Source: Phymorhynchus buccinoides (lineage: Eukaryota > Mollusca > Gastropoda > Neogastropoda > Raphitomidae). From it: a stretch of 64,000 nt of DNA. Positions within the stretch are counted from its first letter, which is position 1. The number at the start of each line of letters is the position of its first letter. The translations under genes were made by a program, and so were the position numbers. The notes under the pieces were generated by a model. The model had not been told where the DNA came from. It did not search any database and saw nothing but the letters and a program-made list of their open reading frames with translations. The stretch spans positions 30,187,956 to 30,251,955 of the forward strand of contig CM065710.1 in NCBI GenBank assembly GCA_017654935.2, written 5' to 3'. Below are positions 61,826 through 64,000 of the stretch, piece by piece.

Positions 61826-63885
61826 GGGTGGGAAATCCGGTATTTTTAAAAAAATTCCGACATTGAAAATAACCAATTCCGGCAAAAAATAAATCTATTT
61901 CTTTAACCCTAGTAGCGCTGTTCCCGGATTGATCCGGGATAGCCCCCCCTAGAACCAATAGTGGCTCCCGGAATATTCCGGGAAGCCCATATGGCATCAC
62001 AAAGCACTTAATATAGCGGCCAATCATTGAATACTTGTGTACCTACCACACTACGTCATCTAAAAAGGGGTTGCACTTGATATCACATGCATTAAATGCG
62101 GTATTTTCATTGGTTAAAGGGGTGAAATAATATTTTTTATTTGGGTCGATCTATTTCGGGGTCAGACTGAAGAGAATACAAATGGCGACCAGATTTTTAC
62201 TGTCCATTCGAAGAGCTTTCCAGGCAGATTTTTTATGGTAGAGATCGTAATTAGGGCTTGAAATGAGTCAGTTTAGATGATATTATCACTGGCGAGTACG
62301 ATGATGTGAGAAAACGAAATGAAAATTGATCGCGATGTTGCCGAGTTGCAACTTGGCGGCCGGCCGAGTGAATTTCTCTACAGGTGCGAACGCGAACATT
62401 TCCAGGTATTTTGCTTTTTTCTGCTTGTTTTATACTAAAATCGACAAAGAATTAATGACTGAAGGTACTAATAAAGCTTTTCTGACGAAATTGAGCAACA
62501 AAATCATCGCAATATCGAAAATCAACGCCGATGTTCGCGGAAACCGATCTTGCTACGGTTACGGCTAACAATCAAAGACTTGACTTCGATTAGGTCTACC
62601 TTTATTTTAAGCAGATTACCCGATAATTCCAAAGATGCCAGTGTCTAAATGTCTTTGGATGATTATTCTTTTATTATTTGCACACCGTTCATCCATCGAT
62701 CCAATTTAAAGGTACAAAAATAGCCCGGAGAGTGGTTGCATTTTTAAAAATTTCAAGTTCAACACACCTGTCCGTTCATTATTTTTTTTATTAATTAATG
62801 AAATCACACAGTCTTACAATCACATTCATGCCAAAGCATTTTATAGGCTTTATTTTATTGTGTTTGTTTATTATTAATCAAATTTTGTTCAGGGGGTGGG
62901 CCGCGGGTTGTTGAAAATCTAGTTTTCCTTTTTTTTTCTTTGGTCCAATCCCACCCCAGAATGTTCTCATCCGTAGATGACGGACTTGTGCCATAGTGTT
63001 CAAGTGCTTCGGCTGCTGGGATGTAAGGGGAAACAACTTGCCAGTGCCGAGTGAGTTAACCCTTCCAAGACATCACTGCCTGAGGCAGATATCTTTACTG
63101 GCCCTGGGGTGGCCTAGAAAAAAAATTGTAACAAATAACAAGTGCAACGCCGAGCGGCTGCAAAGTCCCCTCGCAGCATCGCCGAGCTACTCCGAAATCG
63201 GAATGTGTCGGCTGTACACATACTTAAAAACGCGTAAAAACAGCACGTAACTACATAAAAACGCATCAAAACAGCACGTAACTGAATAGTTTTTGATATA
63301 TAGCCTTGGGGTTCAGACCCGTGATTTGAGCGCGCGCGATCATGCGCGCACAGAAAAATTCATGACAACTGTGTTATAGACCATTCATCAAGAAATGTGT
63401 GAAAAAAACTGCATTGAAATACATGCAAAACTTCGCGAGATATTAGCGATTATGTGTTTCGGGGTTTGAACCCCGTAAATGGCGCGACCTTGACCTTAAT
63501 GTAAAATTAAATACATCAGTGGATAGCTTGCATCTTGGCAAACTAGTATACCAAATTTGATGATGATATTGACTGAATAGTTTTTGAGAAAAACGGACGA
63601 ATAGCTGGACAAACGGAGGCACGCCGGACACCGGACCAGACAAAAACAATAGCGCCCCGAACCTTCGGCTCGGGGACTAAAACTCGACTATAATAAACTG
63701 TTGATAAAGTGATTGATACCAATGTGGCCTCAGTTTATTTATTATCCATGATCTTTCTCAAGATTTAAAATTTTAATTGTTTCCGCTTTTTAAAAAAACA
63801 TTCCTGTGCTAGGTTTTTTTATTTGTGACTTTGGTGTGTTTCATTTTATACAATATTTGTAATGTATTTTGGTATTTTCTTGTCA
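61826..63885. other. Downstream region with scattered repeat fragments
   Basis: A short family R piece at 62958-63025, a fragment with 'aatcggaatgtgtcggctgt' (63195) related to 58893-59447, and a dispersed unit at about 63300-63680 ('caaatttgatgatgatattg', 'gaaccttcggctcggggac'). No gene is supported. Confidence 0.5.
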
Positions 63886-64000
63886 CAGAAACTCCTCTGT
63901 GAAATTCGGGTTGCTCCCACCAGGAGAGCGCGTCGCTCTAAGTACAGCACCACCCATTTTTTTGCGTGCTATGTGAGTTGTGTCATCCATCCCACCGGCA
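63886..64000 (-). mobile_element. SINE tail, cut by the window end
   Basis: 'ttcgggttgctcccaccagg' and 'agagcgcgtcgctctaagta' match the tail of the SINE at 4285-4680. The head would lie beyond the window. Confidence 0.75.

Overview
This looks like a piece of an animal nuclear genome: long introns, GT/AG splice sites, C2H2 zinc-finger genes, dense microsatellites and many transposon families. The mix of DIRS-type retrotransposons, Tigger/piggyBac-like/hAT-like MITEs, tRNA-derived SINEs and TTAGGG-type repeats suggests a mollusc, perhaps a marine gastropod. That is inference, not proof.

Two protein-coding genes can be reconstructed. They lie head to head, with start codons at about 44.47 kb (minus) and 50.24 kb (plus). 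Gene A (minus strand, 44465 down to 7310) has six coding exons, all joined in phase 0: 44465-44097, 27245-22551, 14003-13866, 10605-10408, 9399-9217 and 7450-7310. The predicted protein is about 1907 aa: a low-complexity N-terminus, about ten copies of a Gln/Ser/Pro-rich repeat, an acidic stretch and about 19 zinc fingers. Five of the exon joins cut through, or directly follow, a finger. Its stop codon lies inside a 48-bp minisatellite. Gene B (plus strand, 50240 to 60782) has five coding exons and a predicted protein of about 714 aa. It joins a small Cys-rich N-terminal module and an acidic region to an NF-YA (CBF-B/HAP2) domain split over exons 3 and 4, followed by ten good C2H2 fingers. NF-YA fused to a zinc-finger array is the most striking find here; I know of no described family with this layout.

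The introns are transposon-filled. Gene A intron 2 holds DIRS-1 (15602-22064). Intron 1 holds DIRS-2 (28503-40632), whose gag is split by a nested LTR retrotransposon (32469-38449) with long near-identical LTRs and a 5-bp target duplication. That LTR element has one open frame for gag, protease and a piece of integrase, but no reverse transcriptase. Both DIRS copies keep the inverted terminal repeats and internal complementary region of the class and lie in the sense orientation of gene A.

Smaller elements recur: a TTAA-flanked MITE family (8 copies), a CAGACCTG-ended MITE, Tigger-like and hAT-like MITEs, LINE 3' ends, SINEs, and fold-back elements with telomere-like repeats in their centres. 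In both genes, short segments spanning exon/intron boundaries have been duplicated repeatedly, often fused to a LINE or SINE tail.

No rRNA, functional tRNA, CRISPR array or bacterial-type gene was seen. All exon models rest on reading frame, splice consensus and domain continuity, not on transcript evidence.
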